Assembly (NCBI GenBank): GCA_963693285.1
Contig: OY848917.1
Location: forward strand, 10,974,192-11,038,191
DNA from: Xestospongia muta
Lineage: Eukaryota > Porifera > Demospongiae > Haplosclerida > Petrosiidae
Length of the DNA stretch: 64,000 nt
Direction: 5' to 3'
How positions within the stretch are numbered: position 1 is the stretch's first letter; the number at the start of each line of letters is the position of its first letter. This document shows positions 13,592-25,990 of the stretch, in pieces. Below the pieces are notes generated by a model. That model did no database searches and had not been told where the DNA came from. It saw only the letters and a list, made by a program, of their open reading frames with translations. The position numbers were made by a program, and so were the translations under genes.

Positions 13592-14629
13592 ACCAGTTTT
13601 CACAGTTAATTTCTAATATTTTTTAACTTTCAAAAAGCTCTAAACTCTTTATTTTAGATTTTTAACCTATTTGGACTACTTTATTAGTATATTTACGACA
13701 GATAAACTTACTAAACTCTTTAGATCAACTTATTTAACCAGTTTTCACAGTTAATTTCTAATATTTTTTAACTTTCAAAAAGCTCTAAACTCTTTATTTT
13801 AGAGTATTAGCCTATTTAGACTACTTTATTAGTATATTTAAGAAAGATAAACTTACTAAACTCTTTAGATCAGCTTATTTAACCAGTTTTCACAGTTAAT
13901 TTCTAATCTTTTTTAACATTCAGAAAGCTCTAAACTCTTGTTTTTAGAGTTTTAACCTATTTAGACTCCTTTATTAGTATATTTGAGAAGGAAAAACTTA
14001 CTAAACTCTTTAGATAAGCTTATTTAACCAGTTTTCACAATTAATTTTTAATCTTTTTTAACTTTCAAATAACTCTAAACACTTTATTTTAGTCTTTTAA
14101 CCTATTTAGACTACTTTATTAGTATATTTAAGACAGATAAACTTGCGAAACTCTTTAGATCAGCTTATTTAACCAGTTTTCACAGTTAATTTATAATCTT
14201 TTTTAACTTTCAAAAAGCTCTAAACACTTTATTTTAGTCTTTTAACCTATTTAGACTACTGTATTTGTATATTTAAAACAGATAAACTTACTAAACTCTT
14301 TAGATCACCTTATTTAACCAGTTTTCACAGTTAATTTCTAATCTTTTTTAACTTTCAAAAAGCTCTAAACTCTTTATTTTAGAGTTTTAACCTATTTGGA
14401 CTACTTTATTAGTATATTTAAGACGGATAAACTTACTAAACTCTTTAGATCAACCTATTTAACCAGTTTTCACAGTTAATTTCTAATCTTTTTTAACTTT
14501 CAAAAAGCTCTAAACACTTTATTTTAGTCTTTTAACCTTTTTAGACTACTTTATTAGTATATTTATGACAGATAAACTTACTAAACTCTTTAGATAAGCT
14601 TATTTAACCAGTTTTCACAGTTAATTTCT

Positions 14630-15485
14630 AATCTTTTTTAACTTTCAAAAAGCTCTAAACTCTTTATTTTAGAGTTTTAACCTATTTAGTCTACTTTATT
14701 AGTATATTTAAAAGAGATAAACTTACTAAACTCTTTAGATGAGCTTATTTAACCAGTTTTCACAGTTAATTTCTAATCTTTTTTAACTTTCAAAAAGCTC
14801 TAAACACTTTATTTTAGTCTTTTAACCTATTTAGACTACTTTTTTCGTATATTTAACAAAGACCAACTTACTAAAATCTTTAGATCAGCTTATTTAACCA
14901 GTTTTCACAGTCAATTTCTAATCTTTTTTAACTTTCGAAAGCTCTAAACTCTTTATTTTAGAGTTTTAACCTATTTAGACTGCTTTATTAGTATATTTAA
15001 GACAGATAAACTTACTAAACTCTTTAGATCAGCTTATTTAACCAGTTTTCACAGTTAATTTCTAATCTTTTTTAACTTTCAAAAAGCTCTAAACACTTTA
15101 TTTTAGTCTTTTAACCTATTTAGACTACTTTATTAGTATATTTAAGACAGATAAACTTACTAAACTCTTTAGATCAGCTTATTTAACCAGGTTTCACAGT
15201 TAATTTCTAATCTTTTTTAACTTTCAAAAAGGTCTAAAGTCTTTATTTTAGTCTTTTAACCTATTTAGACTACTTTATTAGTATATTTAAGACAGATAAA
15301 CTTACTAAACTCTTTAGATCAGCTTATTTAACCAGTTTTCACAGTTAATTTCTAATCTTTTTTAACATTCAAAAAGCTCTAAACAGTTTATTTTAGTCTT
15401 TTAACCTATTTAGACTACTTTATTAGTATATTTGAGAGCGATAAACTTACTAAACTCTTTAGATCAGCTTATTTAACCAGTTTTC
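14630..15485 (+). repeat. Six-monomer block duplicated 6.66 kb away (left copy)
   Basis: Variants in this block recur at an offset of 6,657 bp: TTTCGAAAGCTC at 14,933 and 21,590, GGTCTAAAGTC at 15,231 and 21,888, and TTTGAGAGCG at 15,431 and 22,088. The match begins in the unit with ATTTAAAAGAG and AGATGAGC and is lost at about 15,490. The offset is 46 monomers minus 13 bp. Confidence 0.8.
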
Positions 15486-15699
15486 ACAGTCAATTTCTAA
15501 ACTTTTTTAACTTTCAAAAGCTCTAAACACTTTATTTTAGTCTTTTAACCTATTTAGACTACTTTATTGGCATATTTAAGACAGATAAACTTACTAAACT
15601 CTTTAGATCAGCTTATTTAACCAGTTTTCACAGTTAATTTATAATCTTTTTTAACATTCAAAAAGCTCTAAACTCTTGATTTTAGAGTTTTAACCTATT

Positions 15700-16330
15700 T
15701 AGACTACTTTATTAGTATATTTAAAAGAGATAAACTTACTAAACTCTTTAGATCAGCTTATTTAACCAGTTTTCACAGTCAATTTCTAAACTTTTTTAAC
15801 TTTCAAAAGCTCTAAACACTTTATTTTAGTCTTTTAACCTTTTTAGACTACTTTATTAGTATATTTAAGGCAGATAAACTTACTAAACTCTTTAGATCAG
15901 CTTATTTAAACAGTTTTCACAATCAATTTCTAATCTTTTTTAACTTTCAAAAGCTCTAAACTCTTTATTTTAGAGTTTTAACCTATTTAGATTGCTTTAT
16001 TAGTTTATTTAAAAGAGATAAACTTACTAAACTCTTTAGATCAGCTTATTTAACCAGTTTTCACAGTCAATTTCTAAACTTTTTTAACTTTCAAAAGCTC
16101 TAAACACTTTATTTTAGTCTTTTAACCTTTTTAGACTACTTTATTAGTATATTTAAGGCAGATAAACTTACTAAACTCTTTAGATCAGCTTATTTAACAA
16201 GTTTTCACAATCAATTTCTAATCTTTTTTAACTTTCAAAAGCTCTAAACTCTTTATTTTAGAGTTTTAACCTATTTAGATTGCTTTATTAGTATATTTAA
16301 AAGAGATAAACTTACTAAACTCTTTAGATC
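15700..16330 (+). repeat. 288-bp dimer, tandemly duplicated
   Basis: The pair CTAAACTTTTTTAAC with CTTTTTAGAC and ATTTAAGGCAG, followed by ATTTAGATTGC with ATTTAAAAGAG, occurs at 15,781 and again 288 bp later. The second copy differs by very few bases (AAACAGTTTTC versus AACAAGTTTTC, and TTTATTT versus TATATTT). Confidence 0.8.
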
Positions 16331-17189
16331 AGCTTATTTAACCAGTTTTCACAGTTAATTTCTAATCTTTTTTAACTTTCAAAAAGGTCTAAAGTCTTTA
16401 TTTTAGTCTTTTAACCTATTTAGACTACTTTATTAGTATATTTATGACAGATAAACTTACTAAACTCTTTAGATCAGCTTATTTAACCAGTTTTCACAGT
16501 TAATTTCTAATCTTTTTTAACTTTCAAAAAGCTCTAAACACTTTATTTTAGTCTTTTAACCTATTTAGACTACTTTATTAGTATATTTGAGAGAGATAAA
16601 CTTACTAAACTCTTTAGATCAGCTTATTTAACCAGTTTTCACTGTTAATTTATAAGATTTTTTAACTTTCAAAAAGCTCAAAACTCTTTATTTTAGAGTT
16701 TTAACCTATTTAGACTACTTTATTAGTATATTTAAGAAAGATAAACTTACTAAACTCTTTAGATCAGCTTATTTAACCAGTTTTCACAGTTAATTTATAA
16801 TCTTTTTTAACATTGAAAAAGCTCTAAACTCTTGATTTTAGTCTTTTAACCTATTTAGACTACTTTATTAGTATATTTAAGACAGATAAACTTACTAAAC
16901 CCTTTAGATCAGCTTATTTAACCAGTTTTCACAGTTAATTTCTAATCTTTTTTAACATTCAAAAAGCTCTAAACTCTTGATTTTAGTCTTTTAACCTATT
17001 TAGACTGCTTTATTAGTATATTTAAGACAGATAAACTTACTAAACTCTTTAGATCAGCTTATTTAACCAGTTTTCACAGTTAATTTCTAATCTTTTTTAA
17101 CTTTCAAAAAGCTCTAAACTCTTTATTTTAGAGTTTTAACCTATTTAGTCTACTTTATTAGTATATTTAAAAGAGATAAACTTACTAAA

Positions 17190-18760
17190 CTCTTTAGATG
17201 AGCTTATTTAACCAGTTTTCACAGTTAATTTCTAATCTTTTTTAACTTTCAAAAAGCTCTAAACACTTTATTTTAGTCTTTTAACCTATTTAGACTACTT
17301 TATTAGTATATTTAAGACAGATAAACTTACTAAACTCTTTAGATCAGCTTATTTAACCAGGTTTCACAGTTAATTTCTAATCTTTTTTAACTTTCAAAAA
17401 GGTCTAAAGTCTTTATTTTAGTCTTTTAACCTATTTAGACTACTTTATTAGTATATTTATGACAGATAAACTTACTAAACTCTTTAGATCAGCTTATTTA
17501 ACCAGTTTTCACAGTTAATTTCTAATCTTTTTTAACTTTCAAAAAGCTCTAAACAGTTTATTTTAGTCTTTTAACCTATTTAGACTACTTTATTAGTATA
17601 TTTGAGACAGATAAACTTACTAAACTCTTTAGATCAGCTTATTTAACCAGTTTTCACAGTTAATTTCTAAGATCTTTTAACTTTCAAAAAGCTCAAAATT
17701 CTTTATTTTAGAGTTTTAACCTACTTAGACTACTTTATTGGCATATTTAAGACAGATAAACTTACTAAACTCTTTAGGTCAGCTTATTTAACCAGTTTTC
17801 ACAGTTAATTTATAATCTTTTTTAACATTCAAAAAGCTCTAAACTCTTGATTTTAGAGTTTTAACCTATTTAGACTACTTTATTAGTATATTTAAAAGAG
17901 ATAAACTTACTAAACTCTTTAGATCAGCTTATTTAACCAGTTTTCACAGTCAATTTCTAAACTTTTTTAACTTTCAAAAGCTCTAAACACTTTATTTTAG
18001 TCTTTTAACCTTTTTAGACTACTTTATTAGTATATTTAAGGCAGATAAACTTACTAAACTCTTTAGATCAGCTTATTTAACCAGTTTTCACAATCAATTT
18101 CTAATCTTTTTTTACTTTCAATAGCTCTAAACTCTTTATTTTAGAGTTTTAACCTATTTAGATTGCTTTATTAGTATATTTAAAAGAGATAAACTTACTA
18201 AACTCTTTAGATCAGCTTATTTAACCAGTTTTCACAGTTAATTTATAATCTTTTTTAACTTTCAAAAAGGTCTAAAGTCTTTATTTTAGTCTTTTAACCT
18301 ATTTAGACTACTTTATTAGTATATTTATGACAGATAAACTTACTAAACTCTTTAGATCAGCTTATTTAACCAGTTTTCACAGTTAATTTCTAATCTTTTT
18401 TAACTTTCAAAAAGCTCTAAACACTTTATTTTAGTCTTTTAACCTATTTAGACTACTTTATTAGTATATTTGAGAGAGATAAACTTATAAACTCTTTAGA
18501 TCAGCTTATTTAACCAGTTTTCACAGTTAATTTCTAAGATTTTTTAACTTTCAAAAAGCTCAAAACTCTTTATTTTAGAGTTTTAACCTATTTAGACTAC
18601 TTTATTAGTATATTTAAGAAAGATAAACTTACTAAACTCTTTAGATCAGCTTATTTAACCAGTTTTCACAGTTAATTTATAATCTTTTTTAACATTCAAA
18701 AAGCTCTAAACTCTTGATTTTAGTCTTTTAACCTATTTAGACTACTTTATTAGTATATTT
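17190..18760 (+). repeat. 11-monomer block, middle copy (partner 21.68-23.25 kb)
   Basis: The constant 4,487-bp offset (31 monomers minus 8) links GATCTTTTAACTTTC at 17,671/22,158, TTTCTAAACTTTT at 17,954/22,441 and TTTTCACAATCAATTT at 18,085/22,572. The same sub-block also lies 1,883 bp to the left, so three relatives exist at about 15.95-16.84, 17.85-18.75 and 22.35-23.24 kb. One 2-bp deletion (AAACTTATAAACTC) distinguishes this copy. Confidence 0.8.
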
Positions 18761-21520
18761 AAGACAGATAAACTTACTAAACTCTTTAGATCAGCTTATT
18801 TAACCAGTTTTCACAGTTAATTTATAATCTTTTTTAACATTCAAAAAGCTCTAAACTCTTGATTTTAGTCTTTTAACCTATTTAGACTACTTTATTAGTA
18901 TATTTAAGACAGATAAACTTACTAAACTCTTTAGATCAGCTTATTTAACCAGTTTTCACTGTTATTTCTAATCTTTTTAACTTTCAAAAAGCTCTAAACA
19001 CTTTATTTTAGTCTTTTAATCTATTTAGACTACTTTATTAGTATATTTGAGAGAGATAAACTTACTAAACTCTTTAGATCAGCTTATTTAACCAGTTTTC
19101 ACAGTTAATTTCTAAGATTTGTTAACTTTCAAAAAGCTCAAAACTCTTTATTTTAGAGTTTTAACCTATTTAGACTACTTTATTAGTATATTTAAGACAG
19201 ATAAACTTACTAAACTCTTTAGATCAGCTTATTTAACCAGTTTTCACAGTTAATTTATAATCTTTTTTAACATTCAAAAAGCTCTAAACTCTTTATTTTA
19301 GTCTTTTAACCTATTTAGACTACTTTATTAGTATATTTAAGAAAGATAAACTTACTAAACTCTTTAGATCAGCTTATTTAACCAGTTTTCACAGTTAATT
19401 TATAATCTTTTTTAACATTCAAAAAGCTCTAAACTCTTGATTTTAGTCTTTTAACCTATTTAGACTACTTTATTAGTATATTTAAGACAGATAAACTTAC
19501 TAAACTCTTTAGATCAGCTTATTTAACCAGTTTTCACAGTTAATTTCTAATCTTTTTTAACATTCAAAAAGCTCTAAACTCTTGATTTTAGTCTTTTAAC
19601 CTATTTAGACTACTTTATTAGTATATTTAAGACAGATAAACTTACTAAACTCTTTAGATCAGCTTATTTAACCAGTTTTCACAGTTAATTTCTAATCTTT
19701 TTTAACATTCAAAAAGCTCTAAACTCTTGATTTTAGTCTTTTAACCTATTTAGACTGCTTTATTAGTATATTTAAGACAGATAAACTTACTAAACTCTTT
19801 AGATCAGCTTATTTAACCAGTTTTCACAGTTAATTTCTAATCTTTTTTAACTTTCAAAAAGCTCTAAACTCTTTATTTTAGTCTTTTAACCTATTTAGTC
19901 TACTTTATTAGTATATTTAAAAGAGATAAACTTACTAAACTCTTTAGATGAGCTTATTTAACCAGTTTTCACAGTTAATTTCTAATCTTTTTTAACTTTC
20001 AAAGAGCTCTAAACACTTTATTTTAGTCTTTTAACCTATTTAGACTACTTTTTAGTATATTTAACAAAGACCAACTTACTAAAATCTTTAGATCAGCTTA
20101 TTTAACCAGTTTTCACAGTTAATTTCTAATCTTTTTTAACATTCAAAAAGCTCTAAACTCTTGATTTTAGTCTTTTAACCTATTTAGACTACTTTATTAG
20201 TATATTTAAGACAGATAAACTTACTAAACTCTTTAGATCAGCTTATTTAACCAGTTTTCACAGTTAATTTCTAATCTTTTTTAACATTCAAAAAGCTCTA
20301 AACTCTTGATTTTAGTCTTTTAACCTATTTAGACTGCTTTATTAGTATATTTAAGACAGATAAACTTACTAAACTCTTTAGATCAGCTTATTTAACCAGT
20401 TTTCACAGTTAATTTCTAATCTTTTTTAACTTTCAAAAAGCTCTAAACTCTTTATTTTAGAGTTTTAACCTATTTAGTCTACTTTATTAGTATATTTAAA
20501 AGAGATAAACTTACTAAACTCTTTAGATGAGCTTATTTAACCAGTTTTCACAGTTAATTTCTAATCTTTTTTAACTTTCAAAGAGCTCTAAACACTTTAT
20601 TTTAGTCTTTTAACCTATTTAGACTACTTTTTAGTATATTTAACAAAGACCAACTTACTAAACTCTTTAGATCAGCTTATTTAACCAGTTTTCACAGTTA
20701 ATTTCTAATCTTTTTTAACATTCAAAAAGCTCTAAACTCTTTAATTTTAGTCTTTTAACCTATTTAGACTACTTTATTAGTATATTTAAGACAGATAAAC
20801 TTACTAAACTCTTTAGATCAGCTTATTTAACCAGTTTTCACAGTTAATTTCTAATCTTTTTTAACATTCAAAAAGCTCTAAACTCTTGATTTTAGTCTTT
20901 TAACCTATTTAGACTGCTTTATTAGTATATTTAAGACAGATAAACTTACTAAACTCTTTAGATCAGCTTATTTAACCAGTTTTCACAGTTAATTTCTAAT
21001 CTTTTTTAACTTTCAAAAAGCTCTAAACTCTTTATTTTAGAGTTTTAACCTATTTAGACTACTTTATTAGTATATTTAAGACAGATAAACTTACTAAACT
21101 CTTTAGATCAGCTTATTTAACCAGTTTTCACAGTTAATTTCTAATCTTTTTTAACATTCAAAAAGCTCTAAACTCTTGATTTTAGTCTTTTAACCTATTT
21201 AGACTGCTTTATTAGTATATTTAAGACAGATAAACTTACTAAACTCTTTAGATCAGCTTATTTAACCAGTTTTCACAGTTAATTTCTAATCTTTTTTAAC
21301 TTTCAAAAAGCTCTAAACTCTTTATTTTAGAGTTTTAACCTATTTAGTCTACTTTATTAGTATATTTAAAAGAGATAAACTTACTAAACTCTTTAGATGA
21401 GCTTATTTAACCAGTTTTCACAGTTAATTTCTAATCTTTTTTAACTTTCAAAGAGCTCTAAACACTTTATTTTAGTCTTTTAACCTATTTAGACTACTTT
21501 TTAGTATATTTAACAAAGAC
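18690..21520 (+). repeat. Dimer and tetramer higher-order repeats
   Basis: Units with AACATTCAAAAAG and CTCTTGATTTTAGTC alternate with type A units. The CTACTTTTTAGTATATTT marker recurs at 20,045, 20,624 and 21,494, spacings of 579 bp (four monomers) and 870 bp (six). The extra dimer in the last interval is visible as CTCTTGATTTTAG at 20,883 and 21,173, 290 bp apart. The longer interval therefore looks like the shorter one plus one additional dimer. Confidence 0.8.
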
Positions 21521-22145
21521 CAACTTACTAAAATCTTTAGATCAGCTTATTTAACCAGTTTTCACAGTCAATTTCTAATCTTTTTTAACTTTCGAAAGCT
21601 CTAAACTCTTTATTTTAGAGTTTTAACCTATTTAGACTGCTTTATTAGTATATTTAAGACAGATAAACTTACTAAACTCTTTAGATCAGCTTATTTAACC
21701 AGTTTTCACAGTTAATTTCTAATCTTTTTTAACTTTCAAAAAGCTCTAAACACTTTATTTTAGTCTTTTAACCTATTTAGACTACTTTATTAGTATATTT
21801 AAGACAGATAAACTTACTAAACTCTTTAGATCAGCTTATTTAACCAGGTTTCACAGTTAATTTCTAATCTTTTTTAACTTTCAAAAAGGTCTAAAGTCTT
21901 TATTTTAGTCTTTTAACCTATTTAGACTACTTTATTAGTATATTTATGACAGATAAACTTACTAAACTCTTTAGATCAGCTTATTTAACCAGTTTTCACA
22001 GTTAATTTCTAATCTTTTTTAACTTTCAAAAAGCTCTAAACAGTTTATTTTAGTCTTTTAACCTATTTAGACTACTTTATTAGTATATTTGAGAGCGATA
22101 AACTTACTAAACTCTTTAGATCAGCTTATTTAACCAGTTTTCACA
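21290..22145 (+). repeat. Six-monomer block duplicated 6.66 kb away (right copy)
   Basis: This is the partner of 14.63-15.49 kb. A unit with CTACTTTTTAGTATATTT followed by AACAAAGACCAAC at about 21,500 is also present near 14.84, 20.05 and 20.63 kb, so this module has spread several times. Confidence 0.78.
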
Positions 22146-23245
22146 GTTAATTTCTAAGATCTTTTAACTTTCAAAAAGCTCAAAATTCTTTATTTTAGAG
22201 TTTTAACCTATTTCGACTACTTTATTGGCATATTTAAGACAGATAAACTTACTAAACACTTTAGATCAGCTTATTTAACCAGTTTTCACAGTTAATTTAT
22301 AATCTTTTTTAACATTCAAAAAGCTCTAAACTCTTGATTTTAGAGTTTTAACCTATTTAGACTACTTTATTAGTATATTTAAAAGAGATAAACTTACTAA
22401 ACTCTTTAGATCAGCTTATTTAACCAGTTTTCACAGTCAATTTCTAAACTTTTTTAACTTTCAAAAGCTCTAAACACTTTATTTTAGTCTTTTAACCTTT
22501 TTAGACTACTTTATTAGTATATTTAAGGCAGATAAACTTACTAAACTCTTTAGATCAGCTTATTTAACCAGTTTTCACAATCAATTTCTAATCTTTTTTA
22601 ACTTTCAAAAGCTCTAAACTCTTTATTTTAGAGTTTTAACCTATTTAGATTGCTTTATTAGTATATTTAAAAGAGATAAACTTACTAAACTCTTTAGATC
22701 AGCTTATTTAACCAGTTTTCACAGTTAATTTCTAATCTTTTTTAACTTTCAAAAAGGTCTAAAGTCTTTATTTTAGTCTTTTAACCTATTTAGACTACTT
22801 TATTAGTATATTTATGACAGATAAACTTACTAAACTCTTTAGATCAGCTTATTTAACCAGTTTTCACAGTTAATTTCTAATCTTTTTTAACTTTCAAAAA
22901 GCTCTAAACACTTTATTTTAGTCTTTTAACCTATTTAGACTACTTTATTAGTATATTTGAGAGAGATAAACTTACTAAACTCTTTAGATCAGCTTATTTA
23001 ACCAGTTTTCACAGTTAATTTCTAAGATTTTTTAACTTTCAAAAAGCTCAAAACTCTTTATTTTAGAGTTTTAAAATATTTAGACTACTTTATTAGTATA
23101 TTTAAGAAAGATAAACTTACTAAACTCTTTAGATCAGCTTATTTAACCAGTTTTCACAGTTAATTTATAATCTTTTTTAACATTCAAAAAGCTCTAAACT
23201 CTTCATTTTAGTCTTTTAACCTATTTAGACTACTTTATTAGTATA
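21680..23245 (+). repeat. 11-monomer block, right copy (partner 17.19-18.76 kb)
   Basis: This carries the same ordered variants as the middle copy with scattered differences, such as TTTCGACTAC near 22,211 and CTCTTCATTTTAG near 23,199. It overlaps the right copy of the 6.66-kb pair, so several duplications are layered here. Confidence 0.78.
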
Positions 23246-24110
23246 TTTGAGAGAGATAAACTTACTAAACTCTTTAGATCAGCTTATTTAACCAGTTTTC
23301 ACAGTTAATTTCTAAGATTTTTTAACTTTCAAAAAGCTCAAAACTCTTTATTTTAGAGTTTTAACCTATTTAGACTACTTTATTAGTATATTTAAGAAAG
23401 ATAAACTTACTAAACTCTTTAGATCAGCTTATTTAACCAGTTTTCACAGTTAATTTCTAATCTTTTTTAACTTTCAAAAGCTCTAAACTCTTTATTTTAG
23501 AGTTTTAACCTATTTAGATTGCTTTATTAGTATATTTAAAAGAGATAAACTTACTAAACTCTTTAGATCAGCTTATTTAACCAGTTTTCACAGTTAATTT
23601 CTAATCTTTTTTAACTTTCAAAAAGGTCTAAAGTCTTTATTTTAGTCTTTTAACGTATTTAGACTACTTTATTAGTATATTTATGACAGATAAACTTACT
23701 AAACTCTTTAGATCAGCTTATTTAACCAGTTTTCACAGTTAATTTCTAATCTTTTTTAACTTTCAAAAAGCTCTAAACACTTTATTTTAGTCTTTTAACC
23801 TATTTAGACTACTTTATTAGTATATTTGAGAGAGATAAACTTACTAAACTCTTTAGATCAGCTTATTTAACCAGTTTTCACAGTTAATTTCTAAGATTTT
23901 TTAACTTTCAAAAAGCTCAAAACTCTTTATTTTAGAGTTTTAACCTATTTAGACTACTTTATTAGTATATTTAAGAAAGATAAACTTACTAAACTCTTTA
24001 GATCAGCTTATTTAACCAGTTTTCACAGTTAATTTATAATCTTTTTTAACATTCAAAAAGCTCTAAACTCTTGATTTTAGTCTTTTAACCTATTTAGACT
24101 ACTTTATTAG
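22590..24110 (+). repeat. 869-bp six-monomer duplication, domain II
   Basis: ATTTAGATTGC units near 22,645 and 23,514, GGTCTAAAGTC at 22,756 and 23,625, and TTTGAGAGAG at 22,956 and 23,825 all lie 869 bp apart. Copy 1 is about 22,590-23,458. Copy 2 is recognisable to about 24,110. The period equals that of the 3.6-kb duplication, but the monomers are different, so the two events are independent. Confidence 0.8.
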
Positions 24111-25220
24111 TATATTTAAGACAGATAAACTTACTAAACTCTTTAGATCAGCTTATTTAACCAGTTTTCACAGTTAATTTCTAATCTTTTTAACTTTCAA
24201 AAAACTCTAAACACTTTATTTTAGTCTTTTAACCTATTTAGACTACTTTATCGGTATATTTAACAGAGATAAACTTACTAAACTCTTTAGATCAGCTTAT
24301 TTAACCAGTTTTCACAGTTAATTTCTAATCTTTTTAACTTTCAAAAAACTCTAAACACTTTATTTTAGTCTTTTAACCTATTTAGACTACTTTATCGGTA
24401 TATTTAACAGAGATAAACTTACTAAACTCTTTAGATCAGCTTATTTAACCAGTTTTCACAGTTAATTTCTAAGATTTTTTAACTTTCAAAAAGCTCAAAA
24501 CTCTTTATGTTAGAGTTTTAACCTATTTAGACTACTTTATTAGTATATTTAAGACAGATAAACTTACTAAACTCTTTAGATCAGCTTATTTAACCAGTTT
24601 TCACAGTTACTTTATAATCTTTTTTAACATTCAAAAAGCTCTAAACTCTTGATTTTAGTCTTTTAACCTATTTAGACTACTTTATTAGCATATTTGAGAG
24701 AGATAAAGTTACTAAACTCTTTAGATCAGCTTATTTAACCAGTTTTCACAGTTAATTTCTAAGATTTTTCAACTTTCAAAAAGCTCAAAACTCTTTATTT
24801 TAGAGTTTTAACCTATTTAGACTACTTTATTAGTATATTTAAGACAGATAAACTTACTAAACTCTTTAGATCAGCTTATTTAACCAGTTTTCACAGTTAA
24901 TTTCTAATCTTTTTAACTTTCAAAAAGCTCTAAACACTTTATTTTAGTCTTTTAACCTATTTAGACTACTTTATTAGTATATTTGAGAGAGATAAAGTTA
25001 CTAAACTCTTTAGATCAGCTTATTTAACCAGTTTTCACAGTTAATTTCTAAGATTTTTTAACTTTCAAAAAGCTCAAAACTCTTTATTTTAGAGTTTTAA
25101 CCTATTTAGACTACTTTATTAGTATATTTAAGAAAGATAAACTTACTAAACTCTTTAGATCAGCTTATTTAACCAGTTTTCACAGTTAATTTATAATCTT
25201 TTTTAACATTCAAAAAGCTC
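23020..25220 (+). repeat. Recurrent dimer series with GCTCAAAACTC
   Basis: The marker GCTCAAAACTC, preceded by CTAAGATTTTTTAAC in most copies, starts at 23,046, 23,336, 23,915, 24,493, 24,783 and 25,072. The spacings of 290, 579, 578, 290 and 289 bp are two or four monomers. The intervening units are AACATTCAAAAAG or type B forms. Confidence 0.8.
24180..24465 (+). repeat. Two identical adjacent 144-bp monomers
   Basis: TTTATCGGTATATTTAACAG occurs at about 24,248 and 24,392, exactly 144 bp apart, with identical flanks. This is the smallest duplication step seen: a single monomer, already carrying the rare TCGG variant, has doubled. A relative with TTGG is at about 25,551. Confidence 0.85.
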
Positions 25221-25990
25221 TAAACTCTTTATTTTAGTCTTTTAACCTATTTAGACTACTTTATTAGTATATTTAAGAAAGATAAACTTACTAAACTCTT
25301 TAGATCAGCTTATTTAACCAGTTTTCACAGTTAATTTATAATCTTTTTTAACATTCAAAAAGCTCTAAACTCTTGATTTTAGTCTTTTAACCTATTTAGA
25401 CTACTTTATTAGTATATTTAAGACAGATAAACTTACTAAACTCTTTAGATCAGCTTATTTAACCAGTTTTCACAGTTAATTTCTAATCTTTTTAACTTTC
25501 AAAAAACTCTAAACACTTTATTTTAGTCTTTTAACCTATTTAGACTACTTTATTGGTATATTTAACAGAGATAAACTTACTAAACTCTTTAGATCAGCTT
25601 ATTTAACCAGTTTTCACAGTTAATTATAATCTTTTTTAACATTCAAAAAGCTCTAAACTCTTGATTTTAGTCTTTTAACCTATTTAGACTACTTTATTAG
25701 TATATTTAAGAGAGATAAACTTACTAAACTCTTTAGATCAGCTTATTTAACCAGTTTTCACAGTTAATTTCTAATCTTTTTAACTTTCAAAAAGCTCTAA
25801 ACTCTTTTTTTAGAGTTTTAACCTATTTAGACTACTTTATTTGTATATTTAAGACGGATAAACTTACTAAACTCTTTAGATCAGCTTATTTAACCAGTTT
25901 TCACAGTTAATTTCTAATCTTTTTTAACTTTCAAAAAGCTCTAAACTCTTTATTTTAGAGTTTTAACCTATTTAGACTACTTTATTAGTA

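Larger units (their letters stand above)
1..14640 (+). repeat. Domain I: mixed A/B monomers
   Basis: Type A and type B units alternate irregularly. Marker variants are AAGGTCTAAAGTC, TTTATGACAG, ATTTAAGAGAG, CTTTGTTTTAGTC, and an unusual CTAATTTATTAATAAATTT version of the centre at about 4.41, 5.28, 9.05 and 11.36 kb. The domain is organised by segmental duplications of 6, 16 and about 29-32 units rather than one regular higher-order period. The right border is approximate and was placed where units with ATTTAAAAGAG plus AGATGAGC become a recurring element. Confidence 0.7.
14640..25900 (+). repeat. Domain II: dimer/tetramer-based higher-order structure
   Basis: Characteristic units are TTTAACATTCAAAAAG with CTCTTGATTTTAGTC, CTAAGATTTTTTAAC with GCTCAAAACTC, TTTGAGAGAG, ATTTAAAAGAG, and ATTTAGATTGC. 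Identical markers recur every 288-290 bp or 577-580 bp over much of the domain, which indicates dimers and tetramers. Three larger related blocks lie near 15.0-16.8, 17.2-18.75 and 21.3-23.2 kb. Borders are judged by eye. Confidence 0.7.
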
